From Spirosoma endophyticum (GTDB lineage: Bacteria; Bacteroidota; Bacteroidia; Cytophagales; Spirosomataceae): a stretch of DNA of 64,000 nucleotides. The stretch is taken from positions 1 to 64,000 of the forward strand of contig NZ_FOLQ01000017.1 of NCBI RefSeq assembly GCF_900112365.1, read 5' to 3'. Of the stretch, positions 18,658 through 27,866 are shown piece by piece. Position 1 is the stretch's first letter. Each line of letters begins with the position of its first letter. The notes under the pieces are model-generated. The model was given only the letters and a program-made list of their open reading frames with translations. It was not told where the DNA came from and made no database searches. The translations under genes and the position numbers were made by a program.

Positions 18658-19335
18658 TTAATAGGCATTTTTGTTACCTCGAACGGCTGCCGTAATCGTC
18701 CACCAGCATATCGTTGCATCCAGGCGTGTCGATTGACGGCGGATATACAAATGGTCATAGCGAACCCGACTCTTCATTTTATGAATCTCGGCGGTTTCGC
18801 CCCGCGCACCCCGTGCCTGAGCCAGGCCCGTAATGCCAGGCCGAACAATGTAGCGCTCTTTGTAGCCTGGCATCGTGTTCCAGTGTTCCGCATCCAGTGG
18901 TAAGGGATGCGGCCGAGGTCCTACCACGCTCATATGGCCCGCCAGTACGTTCAGAAACTGCGGCATCTCATCCAGATTCGTTTTGCGCAGGAACTTCCCG
19001 ATCCGGGTTACACGCCGATCATTTGGGGTAGCCTGCCGAAATGGTACATTCGTTTCATAGGTCATGGTCCGGAATTTCAGGCACGGGAAGATCCGTCCTT
19101 TACGTCCGGTCCGCATCTGTATGTATAGCGCAGGACCTGGAGAACTTAATTTGATCAATAGGGTAAGTAGGGGTATAAGCCAAATGAGAATAAAGGCTGT
19201 CACTAAACTGGCAATTGTGAGATCAAATGCCCGCTTTTTCAGGCCAGCAATCAGTAATCTAATTGTATAGGGTCTTACCTGAACGTCCTGGTTCAGGTAC
19301 AGTTGAACCGTTTTTTCGCTGGTAGATGCCTCCAT
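18658..19335 (-). CDS. Undecaprenyl-phosphate sugar-1-phosphate transferase (priming enzyme)
   Basis: The 225-residue protein has one N-terminal hydrophobic helix after KKRAFDLTIAS, then the bacterial sugar transferase core: KLSSPGPALYIQMRTGRKGRIFPCLKFRTM, RVTRIGKFLRKTNLDEMPQFLNVLAGHMSVVGPRPHP and RPGITGLAQARGARGE. The Asp-Glu pair in LDEMPQ is the catalytic pair. It lacks the four extra N-terminal helices of WcaJ, so it is a compact PglC-like form. It starts polymer assembly on the lipid carrier. The stretch before the end (about residues 195-215) departs from the usual W..D..I pattern, although the NKNAY terminus is kept. ATG 19335 is preferred over TTG 19344. Confidence 0.93.
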   Translation of the reverse strand: MEASTSEKTVQLYLNQDVQVRPYTIRLLIAGLKKRAFDLTIASLVTAFILIWLIPLLTLLIKLSSPGPALYIQMRTGRKGRIFPCLKFRTMTYETNVPFRQATPNDRRVTRIGKFLRKTNLDEMPQFLNVLAGHMSVVGPRPHPLPLDAEHWNTMPGYKERYIVRPGITGLAQARGARGETAEIHKMKSRVRYDHLYIRRQSTRLDATICWWTITAAVRGNKNAY

Positions 19336-19411
19336 AAGAGTCAATGTTTACACACAATAAGGGTGACTTACCCCAGACAGGGTGAGGTAAAAACAGAAGT
19401 CCTGAGCTACG

Positions 19412-21709
19412 TTATCGGTACGAGTAGCTATTTTTATATCGGTGGTTGGAGTGGTACGACTCACTGTCGTTCACTGCATTAAGAATAATACGCATATTCT
19501 TAAAGCGCTGCTCACGGTAAAGCACATCCAGTGTTTTGAGGCTGTGCTTAGGCGTTACACCATGACGAACAACAAACAGTGTTGTATCAGCGTAGGGTGC
19601 CACGACCTGGGCATCTGTGACAATACCAATCGGAGGGGCATCGAGAATAACATACGAAAACCGCTCGCGTAACATGCTGAGCATTTGCTTAAACATGGGG
19701 CTACTCAACAACTCCGAAGGGTCTGGTGGGAGAGGACCACTCGGAATAATAAAGTAATTGGGGTGACCCGGTATGGGCTGAAGAACATCATCCAGGGTTG
19801 CTTCGCCGTTCAGGTACGTACTGAGACCAACGGTGTTATTGATGTTGAACAAGGGATGCAGTTTGGGCATGCGCATGTCCATTTCCAGGATAACCGTTGG
19901 TTGCCGCAACAGGGCCAGACTTGCTCCCAGATTCAGCGAAATGAATGATTTCCCTTCCCCGCTGATACTGGACGTAAACAGCAGCACCTGACTTTCGGTG
20001 TCTTCTCCTTTCCCGAGGTGAAGATTTGTCCGGATGCTTCGAATCTGTTCGGCCAGTACCGACTGATTATGGGGAGCCACCACGAGCACATCCCGCTGCC
20101 GTTTGTTCATTATTTCGCCCAGGATTGGAACCTGCGTGTTGTCTTCGACATCGTTCCGTAGCAGAACCCGCGTGTTTAGCGCACTTCGCCCGGCGATTGC
20201 GGCCGTCGGTACCAATAAACCCACTAAACCAAACAGTGCATAAATAACTACTGCCACTGGTTTGACCGGACCTGCACTACTCTTGGCCACTTCGATAGTG
20301 CGGCTATCGGCAATGGCTGCGGCAAACGTAACCGCCATTTCTTCCCGTTTCTGAAGCAGATACGTGTATAGCTCATTTTTGATAGCCTGCTGGCGCTTGA
20401 TATCCGTTAATTCCCGCTCCTGCTTTGGAATGGTACGAATAACATCTTCGAGTTTCTGGCCCTTAGCCTGATATTGTTGTTGTGAACTCGTCAGCATAGC
20501 CTTCATGGTACGGATATTCTGACTGATGTTGTTTTTCGTAGCCCTGATCTGACTATCGACGGTTTGCAGGAGTGGATTCTCTGACGACGTGGTCTGCATC
20601 AACTGATCGTGCTGGAGTTCCAGTTGCGATAGTTTCTCGATCTGGCCCAGCAGCACGGGATCATTCAAGCCTACAGTGGCAGGAGTACTCCCCCGTTTAT
20701 CGGACTGTGTATCAATAAATTGCTGCAGATCGTTAAGAACAGCCAGCTGAATACTTACCTGATTGAGTTCCGAATCATTCTGCTGCGTAGTTTGCAGAAA
20801 CGACTGAGCCTGTGCGCTGAGGTCCGTAATGCCCAGCGTCGATTTGTATTTTTCCACGTTCTTTTCCACACCGGCCAATTCACCGGCCACCATACGTAGC
20901 CGATTTTCAACGAAACGGAGCGTATTGGTCGCTACCCGGTTTTTATCCGTGATCGCGGCCTGGTTGTATTCATTGATGAGACCATTCAGAATGGCTTCTC
21001 CTTTTTGAGGAACCGCATCTTCGATGGTTAAGTGAATAACCGTTGAGGTTTTGCTGGTTGGTTCAGCTTTCAGGCTGCTCAGGTACATATCCACCGCAGA
21101 AGCCTGTGGCATTACCTGTACCAATAATGGCTCCTTAAAGCGACTTACCTGCTGCCGTGTGAGAATACGCAACTTGCCATAGGGCGTCTGTATGGACTGA
21201 TTGAGTGGATAAGGCTGGTTGTTAATCCGTACGGTTTCACCACCGGGAAAATCGAGCTCCAGCGGCTTTTTATAAAGTTCAGGCTTGCCTGATTCGACAA
21301 GTACCCAAACGGGCGATTCCGTGTAGATTTCGCGTTTCCCGAATGAGGTTTTCCGGAAATACCGTGCGTCTAAATGAAGTTTCCTGACCACACCATCCAT
21401 CAAAGTCGATGAACGAAGTACCTCCAGCTCATTTTCGACTACCTTCTTGGGAGAATAGCTTTCCAGCTCTTTTAAGGGAGTTGTTTGGCCATTGCCTCTT
21501 TTGTCATCCTGAAGCAGTAAACTAGCCTGAATCCGGTAAGTGGGTTGCTTATACAACAGATAAACATAAGCTCCGCCCAAGGCAAGACACAGCGATAGTA
21601 TAAACCACGGCCATTGGCGAAGATACGGTAACAGGTACGTTCGCAGTGACATACTTTTTGAATCGACCATCTGATAGGGTGTATAAGAAGGTGTGGTTTT
21701 AGAAGCCAT
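19412..21709 (-). CDS. Wzc-like polysaccharide co-polymerase and tyrosine autokinase
   Basis: This 765-residue protein combines a Wzz domain and a BY-kinase. A membrane helix near residues 35-52 precedes a long periplasmic coiled-coil part, and a second helix (PVAVVIYALFGLVGLLVP) lies near 480-500. The cytoplasmic kinase has Walker A SISGEGKS (581-588), Walker A' ILEMDMRMP and Walker B VILDAPP (about 687-693). A tyrosine-rich tail, YHSNHRYKNSYSYR, is at the C-terminus and is the expected autophosphorylation site. It controls chain length and export together with Wza, whose gene lies 40 nt upstream. A dedicated tyrosine phosphatase is not seen in this window. Confidence 0.94.
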   Translation of the reverse strand: MASKTTPSYTPYQMVDSKSMSLRTYLLPYLRQWPWFILSLCLALGGAYVYLLYKQPTYRIQASLLLQDDKRGNGQTTPLKELESYSPKKVVENELEVLRSSTLMDGVVRKLHLDARYFRKTSFGKREIYTESPVWVLVESGKPELYKKPLELDFPGGETVRINNQPYPLNQSIQTPYGKLRILTRQQVSRFKEPLLVQVMPQASAVDMYLSSLKAEPTSKTSTVIHLTIEDAVPQKGEAILNGLINEYNQAAITDKNRVATNTLRFVENRLRMVAGELAGVEKNVEKYKSTLGITDLSAQAQSFLQTTQQNDSELNQVSIQLAVLNDLQQFIDTQSDKRGSTPATVGLNDPVLLGQIEKLSQLELQHDQLMQTTSSENPLLQTVDSQIRATKNNISQNIRTMKAMLTSSQQQYQAKGQKLEDVIRTIPKQERELTDIKRQQAIKNELYTYLLQKREEMAVTFAAAIADSRTIEVAKSSAGPVKPVAVVIYALFGLVGLLVPTAAIAGRSALNTRVLLRNDVEDNTQVPILGEIMNKRQRDVLVVAPHNQSVLAEQIRSIRTNLHLGKGEDTESQVLLFTSSISGEGKSFISLNLGASLALLRQPTVILEMDMRMPKLHPLFNINNTVGLSTYLNGEATLDDVLQPIPGHPNYFIIPSGPLPPDPSELLSSPMFKQMLSMLRERFSYVILDAPPIGIVTDAQVVAPYADTTLFVVRHGVTPKHSLKTLDVLYREQRFKNMRIILNAVNDSESYHSNHRYKNSYSYR

Positions 21710-21749
21710 ATAGTTAATTTATAACGTTGGGTATTCTCTATTTTCCGAG

Positions 21750-22553
21750 TTACTGTCGAGTTGCGATGATGGCAATCAGCGATAAAATCCCGATTGCAAT
21801 AGGAGCGAGCAAATATGTCTTGTCTACACTGGTGCCCCGAATTTTGTCGGGCTCCACATAGATGACATCATTAGGATGAAGCGAATAGTAAGGAGACCGG
21901 AACGCATCACGACGAGTTAAATCCACTCGGGCAAAAACGCGCTGGTTGCCTTCTTCCCGAACAATGAGTATGTTGTTACGTCGACCATAAATCGTCAGAT
22001 CCCCGGCAAGTCCCAGCGCTTCAGGCAGGGTTATCTGCTCATTGGGAATCGTAAACAGCGAGGGGCGGGTCACCTCACCCAGCACCGAAATTCTAAAATT
22101 CAGATTACGAACATTAACCGTTGGTTCTTTAAGATAAGTTGTCAGCTTACTACGTATGAGATCACCGGCTTTAGCGTTTGTCAGATTTACCACGGTCAAC
22201 TGACCAACGAGTGGCAGTTTAATGGTCCCATCTGTATCGACTAAGTAGCCGGATGTTCGCGCCAGTGGATTCGTGGAGGAAACCGTTCCATTGCCATCGG
22301 CGACCGCTGTTGGGTTAAAGTAGGCTGACGCTTCGGAATTGAGGCTGCTCACCTGCACCGAAAGAATATCTCCTTTTTTGATCGTCGGCGTAAATTGCTC
22401 CGGCATGGTAACCGTATCTTCGCGACTCGTCGAACTTTGGAAGTAAACCAGTTTTTTGGCTGATGTACAGCTTTGAAGTAAAGTCATCCATAGGATTATA
22501 GCAGTTAGGATAGCTAAAAAACGGATTGGTGTTTCTTGTACTTTTTTTACCAC
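21750..22553 (-). CDS. Wza-type polysaccharide export outer-membrane lipoprotein
   Basis: The 267-residue protein has a lipoprotein signal ending in LLQSC. A Poly_export domain (IKKGDILSVQVSSLN; GYLVDTDGTIKLPLVGQLTV) is followed by an SLBB domain (ISVLGEVTRPSLFTIPNEQITLPEALGLAGDLT). The C-terminus has a hydrophobic segment (TYLLAPIAIGILSLIAIIA), as in many Bacteroidota homologues. It forms the export channel with the Wzc-like protein. The only good start is GTG at 22553. A promoter with a long leader of about 113 nt lies upstream, so this is probably the first gene of the main polysaccharide operon. Confidence 0.93.
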   Translation of the reverse strand: MVKKVQETPIRFLAILTAIILWMTLLQSCTSAKKLVYFQSSTSREDTVTMPEQFTPTIKKGDILSVQVSSLNSEASAYFNPTAVADGNGTVSSTNPLARTSGYLVDTDGTIKLPLVGQLTVVNLTNAKAGDLIRSKLTTYLKEPTVNVRNLNFRISVLGEVTRPSLFTIPNEQITLPEALGLAGDLTIYGRRNNILIVREEGNQRVFARVDLTRRDAFRSPYYSLHPNDVIYVEPDKIRGTSVDKTYLLAPIAIGILSLIAIIATRQ

Positions 22554-22667
22554 GCTACTTTTTTTATTAGGTTGACTTGTTCGTTCTCTGCTGGTTTTCT
22601 AGCCGAAAAAGAACAGTAAATAATAGCTTATCATGCTGATAGATATCATTCAGTGTCTGCTAGTATC

Positions 22668-22709
22668 TACTATAAATTTAAAAGAGTAGTTTGCTGAGAC
22701 CAAACAGTA
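22668..22709 (-). promoter_or_regulatory. Bacteroidota-type promoter of the polysaccharide export operon
   Basis: On the minus strand TTTG (22701-22704) is followed by a 20-nt spacer and TAAATTTA (22673-22680). This matches the -33/-7 pattern of Bacteroidota sigma factors. About three quarters of the 42 positions are identical to the element at 25756-25797, including spacer bases, so a shared regulator is likely. The predicted leader to the GTG start is about 113 nt. Confidence 0.62.
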
Positions 22710-23055
22710 TTGGGTGATATTACCATGTGGTATAGACACTTATTAGTTACTTTTTATCGCTTGATTTTGCCGTTAAAATTTATTTTTGTTTCCTTATTTT
22801 TATTTTTATAAATAACTCTATGATATTAATTTGATGACAAATGTGAAAATTAGTAGTAATGCCACTTAAGAAATTAACTCAGTTTTTGGGCTAGTATACC
22901 TAAACTACTGGCTTCAACAGGTAGCAATAAGACTACTTAAACTAATACATGAATAAGACTTCATTGATTGGGCACGTTGCGTATTCTATATTAATTAGGA
23001 TTTTAAGGTGAAGGTATGATCATTGCACAATTCTTAGAGAAGGCCATCTCGCCAG
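22710..23055. other. AT-rich gene-free stretch between wza-like gene and beta-helix gene
   Basis: These 346 bases are very AT-rich, with long T runs around 22785-22815. I find no open frame with protein-like composition and no tRNA or repeat. It is the spacer between the terminator-like hairpin of the upstream gene and the promoter of the export operon. Confidence 0.5.
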
Positions 23056-23092
23056 CAGGGTGTTGATAAAGCCATTTGCTACCAACACCCTG
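23056..23092 (-). terminator. Inverted repeat downstream of the beta-helix lipoprotein gene
   Basis: CAGGGTGTTG (23056-23065) pairs with CAACACCCTG (23083-23092) over a 17-nt loop, about 30 nt after the stop of the minus-strand gene at 23125. There is no T-run, so termination is plausible but not certain. Confidence 0.5.
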
Positions 23093-23124
23093 GTCAACTG
23101 AACAAGCCCATTTATGAATATTTA

Positions 23125-24582
23125 TCAGGGAATAGGCGCTCCGGATTCATCGTAATTCATCGAAGCGGCCAGGCTTCCTCCCAGCACAGCCTCATAAGGC
23201 TTACCACCATTTCCTTTTATCAACTTATTGTTTGTAAGTGTGTTGTTGATGGATTTGCTGCCATAGGCTACGAACGTAGCCTGATTTTCCGAATTGCCCT
23301 TATTGGACAGGGTGTTGCGACTAAAGGTGTTATTGGGCGTATTGTCGCAGATCACCGCTTTGTTCGATAAGCTCTCAATCGTATTTTCGGTGTACATGCC
23401 ACCCGCCGATGAGTGAGTCAATTCCAGCATTCCGGACATGTGGAAGTCATTCTTGCTAAACGTAGCAGCCCCGGCATTGTATAGTTGCACACCGCCCGTA
23501 CAAAGTCCTACAGTTGAATTGCCCGTAATGACCATTCCACCAACAACAGTCCCATTGCCATTGCCGTCGTTGGAGCCTTCGAGGAATTTATCGAACACAC
23601 CCTCAAACTTATTATTCGTAATCGTAACGTTTCGAGCCGCCCCCGCTATTTCGATGCCGAACAGGCTACAGTTTTTGATTAGATTGTTATCGACCATCAG
23701 TCCGGTCAACGGGCCTGAGAGGGAAAGTCCAAAATGGCAATCGTGAAAGTTATTATCACTGACGGTTATATTTTTTCCGGCGTAGATATTGTAGTTATCA
23801 TGATTGAAAATCTCACAGGCCATGCGTTTAGCCTGAACATTGTTGTTACGTACGACAATATCGGTTGCTGTTTTTCCGGCCTGGATCTTTAGTGTCATCC
23901 AGTTTGTACTGTCCTTAGCCGCAGCATCGGAACTGGTACAGTTCTGAACCGTCAGGTCAGAAACCGTAGGACCGTCTATATAAATCACTCCGTATACGCC
24001 AGTCTGTCTGGACGTTACGTTCCAGGACAGGCCATCGAATAAGACATGTTGTAGCGGGAGGCTGGGGTCTTCGGCATTGACGAAACTTACGTAGGTTTGG
24101 GGTAACGTAATGAGTACTTTTCCAGGATTGGCCCGGACGGTCAGATTGCTTCTTATCCGGACGGACGTTAGCTGGGTATAGTTGCCATCGGGAATTATCA
24201 ACTCATTTGTAGCAGTTACGGCAGTTTGTAATTCGGGGCCGATGTCGGCATCAGACGGTTCTACGCCAAACCAGAACACGTTAGCTGACCCGGTAAAATT
24301 CCGCTTATAACGGTGTCCTTTAACCGTGACCAGTGTAACGCCCATGTTGTCCATGCTGGTCAGATCGGCTTCATCGAGTGTAAACTCGCCTTCCCTGCCA
24401 GCATCCGTAATCAGGACTTTGTCGGGGATAACGGACGCATTGAGCGTCCGTAATTGAGCAATGGACATTGTGTCGACCCGGTGCACGACACTGTCAGGGG
24501 CCGGGTCTGTGGGCTTACAATGAGCAAATACAACGAGCGCCAGTAACAGAGCGCCGAACCGGAGCAAAACGAAAGGATTCAT
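23125..24582 (-). CDS. Right-handed beta-helix lipoprotein
   Basis: The 485-residue protein has a lipoprotein signal (MNPFVLLRFGALLLALVV, then FAHC). From about residue 110 it consists of repeating short strands rich in Asn, Thr and Val (LTVRANPGKVLI, DIVVRNNNVQAKRM, NVTITNNKFEG, TFSRNTLSNKG). This is a typical parallel beta-helix of the pectate-lyase/NosD kind. Such proteins bind or cleave polysaccharides outside the cell. In this cluster it could trim, epimerise or anchor the exported polymer. No catalytic residues can be assigned. I use ATG 24582, not the upstream ATG 24609, because it gives the canonical signal peptide. Confidence 0.8.
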   Translation of the reverse strand: MNPFVLLRFGALLLALVVFAHCKPTDPAPDSVVHRVDTMSIAQLRTLNASVIPDKVLITDAGREGEFTLDEADLTSMDNMGVTLVTVKGHRYKRNFTGSANVFWFGVEPSDADIGPELQTAVTATNELIIPDGNYTQLTSVRIRSNLTVRANPGKVLITLPQTYVSFVNAEDPSLPLQHVLFDGLSWNVTSRQTGVYGVIYIDGPTVSDLTVQNCTSSDAAAKDSTNWMTLKIQAGKTATDIVVRNNNVQAKRMACEIFNHDNYNIYAGKNITVSDNNFHDCHFGLSLSGPLTGLMVDNNLIKNCSLFGIEIAGAARNVTITNNKFEGVFDKFLEGSNDGNGNGTVVGGMVITGNSTVGLCTGGVQLYNAGAATFSKNDFHMSGMLELTHSSAGGMYTENTIESLSNKAVICDNTPNNTFSRNTLSNKGNSENQATFVAYGSKSINNTLTNNKLIKGNGGKPYEAVLGGSLAASMNYDESGAPIP

Positions 24583-24668
24583 AACGATACGTATAAAAAA
24601 TGAGCACACTGACTCCTGCCAGAAATTGGTAGGTATCTGACGCGGGTAAGATAGATTTTAAGAGGGCG

Positions 24669-25565
24669 TTAGCGCATACCGGCTAACGTCTTAAACCGGT
24701 TATAAATCCGGGTAGGAATACTGTAGCGTTGTAAGGTCTTGCGGTGGTAATAATCCGTAGACTGAACTAAGGAAGGAAAATCAAAGACTCGCTGAGCGCC
24801 ACTATCCAGTTGCGTTTTATAGCGATTAAAAATATTCGTGTGAGTGGCCTCTTCGCCGAACCCTATATTTTCAACTTTAGAGACGGTTGGGTAAACGGTA
24901 AGGCCATCTGCCTTGAAACGATTGTAACAGAACCGAATATCCCAGGCGTCGGCTCTACCTTCCATCTGATCACGTAGCATTCCAACCAGATCGGAACCAC
25001 CCTGCATAAAGGCTTTCTGCTGGCGTCGGTCCCTGTCGAATTCAGGGTAATCGGTCATATCCCAGTCGATGGACGCCCAGCGGTCGGCCCAGGTAGCCCA
25101 GCCCCAGGGGCTATGACGCGGGATGAAATAGGCATCTGACGGGTAGTCAGATGGGCGTTCAAATGGAAACGTATAACCAGCTACCGAATAGACACGCTTA
25201 CTTTCAGCGTATTTCACTAACCCCTGGTTCATGAAATCCAGGAAATTCGGGGACGTAATCAGATCATCCTCAACAATGATGGCTGAAGGGTGTTTTGCTA
25301 AAACAAGCGATATGCCCCGAATGACTGAATCAGCACAGCCAATATTTGTTTTGGCATAATCCCGATAGATGGTGCGAAAGCCGGAGAATTCATCCAGCAA
25401 TTGATGGACTTCGGCAACTTTTGGCGCGTCTACCGGCTTTTTTGGCGCATCTACAAAAATGTACAGGTCGCTTTGCGAAGCCAGGTGGTTCGCCTTAAGC
25501 GCCTTCAGAGTTGCTTCTAATTCGACGGGACGTTTGTAAGCAAATAATATTACAGGTGCATTCAT
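24669..25565 (-). CDS. GT-A fold glycosyltransferase (GNT-I/GT2-like)
   Basis: The 298-residue protein starts MNAPVILFAYKRPVELEATL and has SAIIVEDDLITSPNFLDFMNQGL, whose EDD is the metal-binding motif of the GNT-I-like group. It also has PRHSPWGWATWADRW, a conserved aromatic block in bacterial members. It most likely adds a sugar to the exported polysaccharide. The chosen ATG 25565 removes a hydrophobic ten-residue extension. Its own promoter, nearly the same as that of the Wza-type gene, lies about 190 nt upstream, and the beta-helix gene follows after 86 nt. Confidence 0.83.
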   Translation of the reverse strand: MNAPVILFAYKRPVELEATLKALKANHLASQSDLYIFVDAPKKPVDAPKVAEVHQLLDEFSGFRTIYRDYAKTNIGCADSVIRGISLVLAKHPSAIIVEDDLITSPNFLDFMNQGLVKYAESKRVYSVAGYTFPFERPSDYPSDAYFIPRHSPWGWATWADRWASIDWDMTDYPEFDRDRRQQKAFMQGGSDLVGMLRDQMEGRADAWDIRFCYNRFKADGLTVYPTVSKVENIGFGEEATHTNIFNRYKTQLDSGAQRVFDFPSLVQSTDYYHRKTLQRYSIPTRIYNRFKTLAGMR

Positions 25566-25997
25566 AACGTAAATAACTACAAGCCGTAGAACCAATAGTC
25601 AGTAATCATGTGATTAGAGAGCCTTCTATAATTGACTGTCAGAAGGGCATTTATATATAAAACTGAGCAGAAAGAACTTATTATTTATGATAGACTAATT
25701 GCAGCAATATGTCTACTTGTGCATAAACGCCAATTATGGCTTGTTTATCCATATATAGTATAAATGTAGAAGGCTAGTTTCCGAAGACAAAAAGCTACTG
25801 CCTCCTTAGTTATACACTCGTTTAACAAGAAAGCTTAATATGTAAAACAGGCTCCTTTTATAATCAATAATCTGTTTACAAAATGATTTCATACGTAACA
25901 TATTTAGATAAGCAATAGGATGATAAATAGGATATTGTTAAGAAATTCCCGGTTAGAAATTAACTGCTCTTTCTGATTCCCAACGATTTATATTTGT
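25566..25997. other. Leader and spacer upstream of the GNT-I-like glycosyltransferase
   Basis: No gene is seen in these 432 bases. The part from 25566 to about 25755 would be an unusually long leader. It contains a short pairing of CCTTCT with AGAAGG around 25610-25640. The promoter itself is described separately. The rest is AT-rich and featureless. Confidence 0.5.
25756..25797 (-). promoter_or_regulatory. Second copy of the polysaccharide-type promoter
   Basis: On the minus strand TTTG (25788-25791) is followed by a 19-nt spacer and TACATTTA (25761-25768). The element aligns without gaps to 22668-22709 with about 32 of 42 identical bases, including AAACTA in the spacer. It faces the glycosyltransferase gene starting at 25565. 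Confidence 0.62.
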
Positions 25998-26033
25998 ACT
26001 GATTAGGCTCTGACAAAAAAGAGCCTAATCAGT
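25998..26033 (-). terminator. Perfect 13-bp hairpin after the solitary LytTR gene
   Basis: ACTGATTAGGCTC (25998-26010) pairs perfectly with GAGCCTAATCAGT (26021-26033) around a 10-nt loop. It begins 13 nt after the stop of the minus-strand gene at 26047. The T-rich part lies in the loop on the transcribed side rather than after the stem. Confidence 0.7.
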
Positions 26034-26046
26034 TGCAGGGCTGCTG

Positions 26047-26385
26047 CTAACTTATGTCGGGTGGCATAAGTCTATTCGCCAGCATTATACTCGCATGCTT
26101 AAGTCGATTGCGCGATACGGGTATTACCCGATCATCAATTAGTCGAACCCATCCGGACCGACCATTTATGTACTCAAATTCCTGTACATACGTTGGATTG
26201 ATGATGGCTGAACGATGAATGCGAAGGAAATTAAGGTGGTTCTCAAACCATTGAAGAGGTTGGGTAACGATTGAAAATGTACCGTTTCTGTAATGCACAC
26301 GGGTATAATTAGCTTCGCCCTCCAGCCAAACAATGGTACTTATATCAACCGGTTGTGGGTGTCCAATTAAATGAATAGTATTCAT
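26047..26385 (-). CDS. Solitary LytTR-domain DNA-binding protein
   Basis: The 112-residue protein consists of a LytTR domain only: IVWLEGEANYTRVHYRNG, LRIHRSAIINPTYVQEF and a C-terminal PVSRNRLKHA. There is no receiver domain, so it cannot be phosphorylated in the usual way. LytTR domains bind paired direct repeats in promoters of surface-polysaccharide and virulence genes. Its place at the upstream end of the polysaccharide locus, on the same strand, makes it a candidate regulator of the two near-identical promoters downstream. A second solitary LytTR protein is encoded at 45837. The 260-nt gap upstream is shared with a divergent gene. Confidence 0.87.
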   Translation of the reverse strand: MNTIHLIGHPQPVDISTIVWLEGEANYTRVHYRNGTFSIVTQPLQWFENHLNFLRIHRSAIINPTYVQEFEYINGRSGWVRLIDDRVIPVSRNRLKHASIMLANRLMPPDIS

Positions 26386-26645
26386 ATAGAGTTTGTTGGT
26401 AATTATTCGTCATACGTACGTAGCTCGTCTAGTTTCGGTTTGGGACTTCCCTGATTTAGTGAATGCATCAAAAATCATATTTACATAGGAGCGTTTTTTT
26501 TGGTCATTTTAAATCGGTTTAAGTGGCAAATTCGTACGTAATTTGGAATCACTTTTCTATTTTTCCTATAGACTAATTAGTAAGTACTGGATAACTTCGC
26601 TTTCCGTCGCCTTGTGCGTCCTATATAAACTTTAGAAAAATTGTA

Positions 26646-27866
26646 ATGCCGATCCGTCAGCCCGAGCAAAGGACCATTTATGCCAGTGAATTTCTGGATA
26701 AGGTGTATAGCTTTACTATTGAGTCGACGCTGGAGCCCCAGGAACGTACTGGTCTATTGATACTTAGTGCGTCGGCGGGTTATCTGTTAACTACTTCATT
26801 TAATAAAGAACCTAAACGGGAGCAACTCTTCGAGCACAGTCGGCAAACGGATGGAAGCTGGCTCGCTAAAGGTCAGGTTACTGTAATTAGCACTGAGGAA
26901 TCACCGGCTAGTGGCACAATCGTTATCCGGAATTCGCTTGCCGAAACAATCGTACTTCCCATCGAAGCAACATCAGAAGTCGTTAGTATGGCCAAACGGT
27001 CTACACTGACTGTTAGTGAATCGGCGCTCACGTTTTCTCAAACGGCTCCTGATAAACCCAGCTTTCGCATACTGACAATTGCGCAGCAGGCCAATGGGGT
27101 ACCTTCACCCGTAACATTGACGACAGATGCCCCAGACCATTTTCAGCTGGCCTGTGATAGTCGACCTGTCTTTTCACCTACACTTACACTCACTCCCTCA
27201 GCTCAGGCTACTTATGTGCACGTACGTTATGCTGCCAGCGCAAGCGGATTTAGCCGAGGACAATTAACCATTCTGAGTGAATACGAAGAAAGAACGATAG
27301 CGCTGGAAGGGCATACTTCAGGCTTTCTGCCCGGCATTCGTGCGCTATCACCGGCCACGCTACGTCCTCTTGTCAGACCATCCGTACCCCAGCGGTTGCC
27401 GCTCATTTTGGCGCTGGTTATGTCGATCGGATTAGCTTATGCTGGCTATAGTAATCGGTGTCAACTTTTTCCAGCCCTGTGCAATGACAAAGCGATGAGC
27501 CCAATCAGGATTCCGGAAAAACTAGCCTCATCTACCCTGTCCAATGGGACTGAAGGTTCAGAAAAGCCTGTCCTTATACCTACAGAATTAGTTAAACCAT
27601 CAACAGCCAAAGCGGTTGTATTGCCGGAGCACAAGCCCGCCAATCGTCCGGTTTTAAGCTCATTGACAAAGCCAGCCAGGCTCGGTAGAAAAAATAAAAT
27701 AAATGCTGGAAAAGAAGGTGCTTATAGGAGTGAACCAATGGTCAGCGAAAAACCAACTAATCAAAATGCTGTCAATCAAATAGATAGGCGGGTCGGTCGT
27801 CGAGCTCCCCCTGTTTCAGCCTCAGAAGAAAGTGAGTTAGAACGAGCTCTTAACCAGAAACAATAA
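26646..27866 (+). CDS. Membrane-anchored protein of unknown function with beta-sandwich repeats
   Basis: I do not recognise this 406-residue protein. Residues about 20-110 and 115-223 look like two beta-sandwich domains of the Ig-like kind (TLTVSESALTFSQTAPDK, then RGQLTILSEYEERTIALEGH), similar in style to bacterial repeats such as ASPM/Hydin-type domains. A single membrane helix follows at 251-268 (LPLILALVMSIGLAYAGY). After it comes a low-complexity, Lys/Pro/Ser-rich tail of about 135 residues. No signal peptide is seen, so the N-terminal part may be cytoplasmic. The gene is divergent from the solitary LytTR gene and shares a 260-nt control region with it. Confidence 0.68.
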   Translation: MPIRQPEQRTIYASEFLDKVYSFTIESTLEPQERTGLLILSASAGYLLTTSFNKEPKREQLFEHSRQTDGSWLAKGQVTVISTEESPASGTIVIRNSLAETIVLPIEATSEVVSMAKRSTLTVSESALTFSQTAPDKPSFRILTIAQQANGVPSPVTLTTDAPDHFQLACDSRPVFSPTLTLTPSAQATYVHVRYAASASGFSRGQLTILSEYEERTIALEGHTSGFLPGIRALSPATLRPLVRPSVPQRLPLILALVMSIGLAYAGYSNRCQLFPALCNDKAMSPIRIPEKLASSTLSNGTEGSEKPVLIPTELVKPSTAKAVVLPEHKPANRPVLSSLTKPARLGRKNKINAGKEGAYRSEPMVSEKPTNQNAVNQIDRRVGRRAPPVSASEESELERALNQKQ

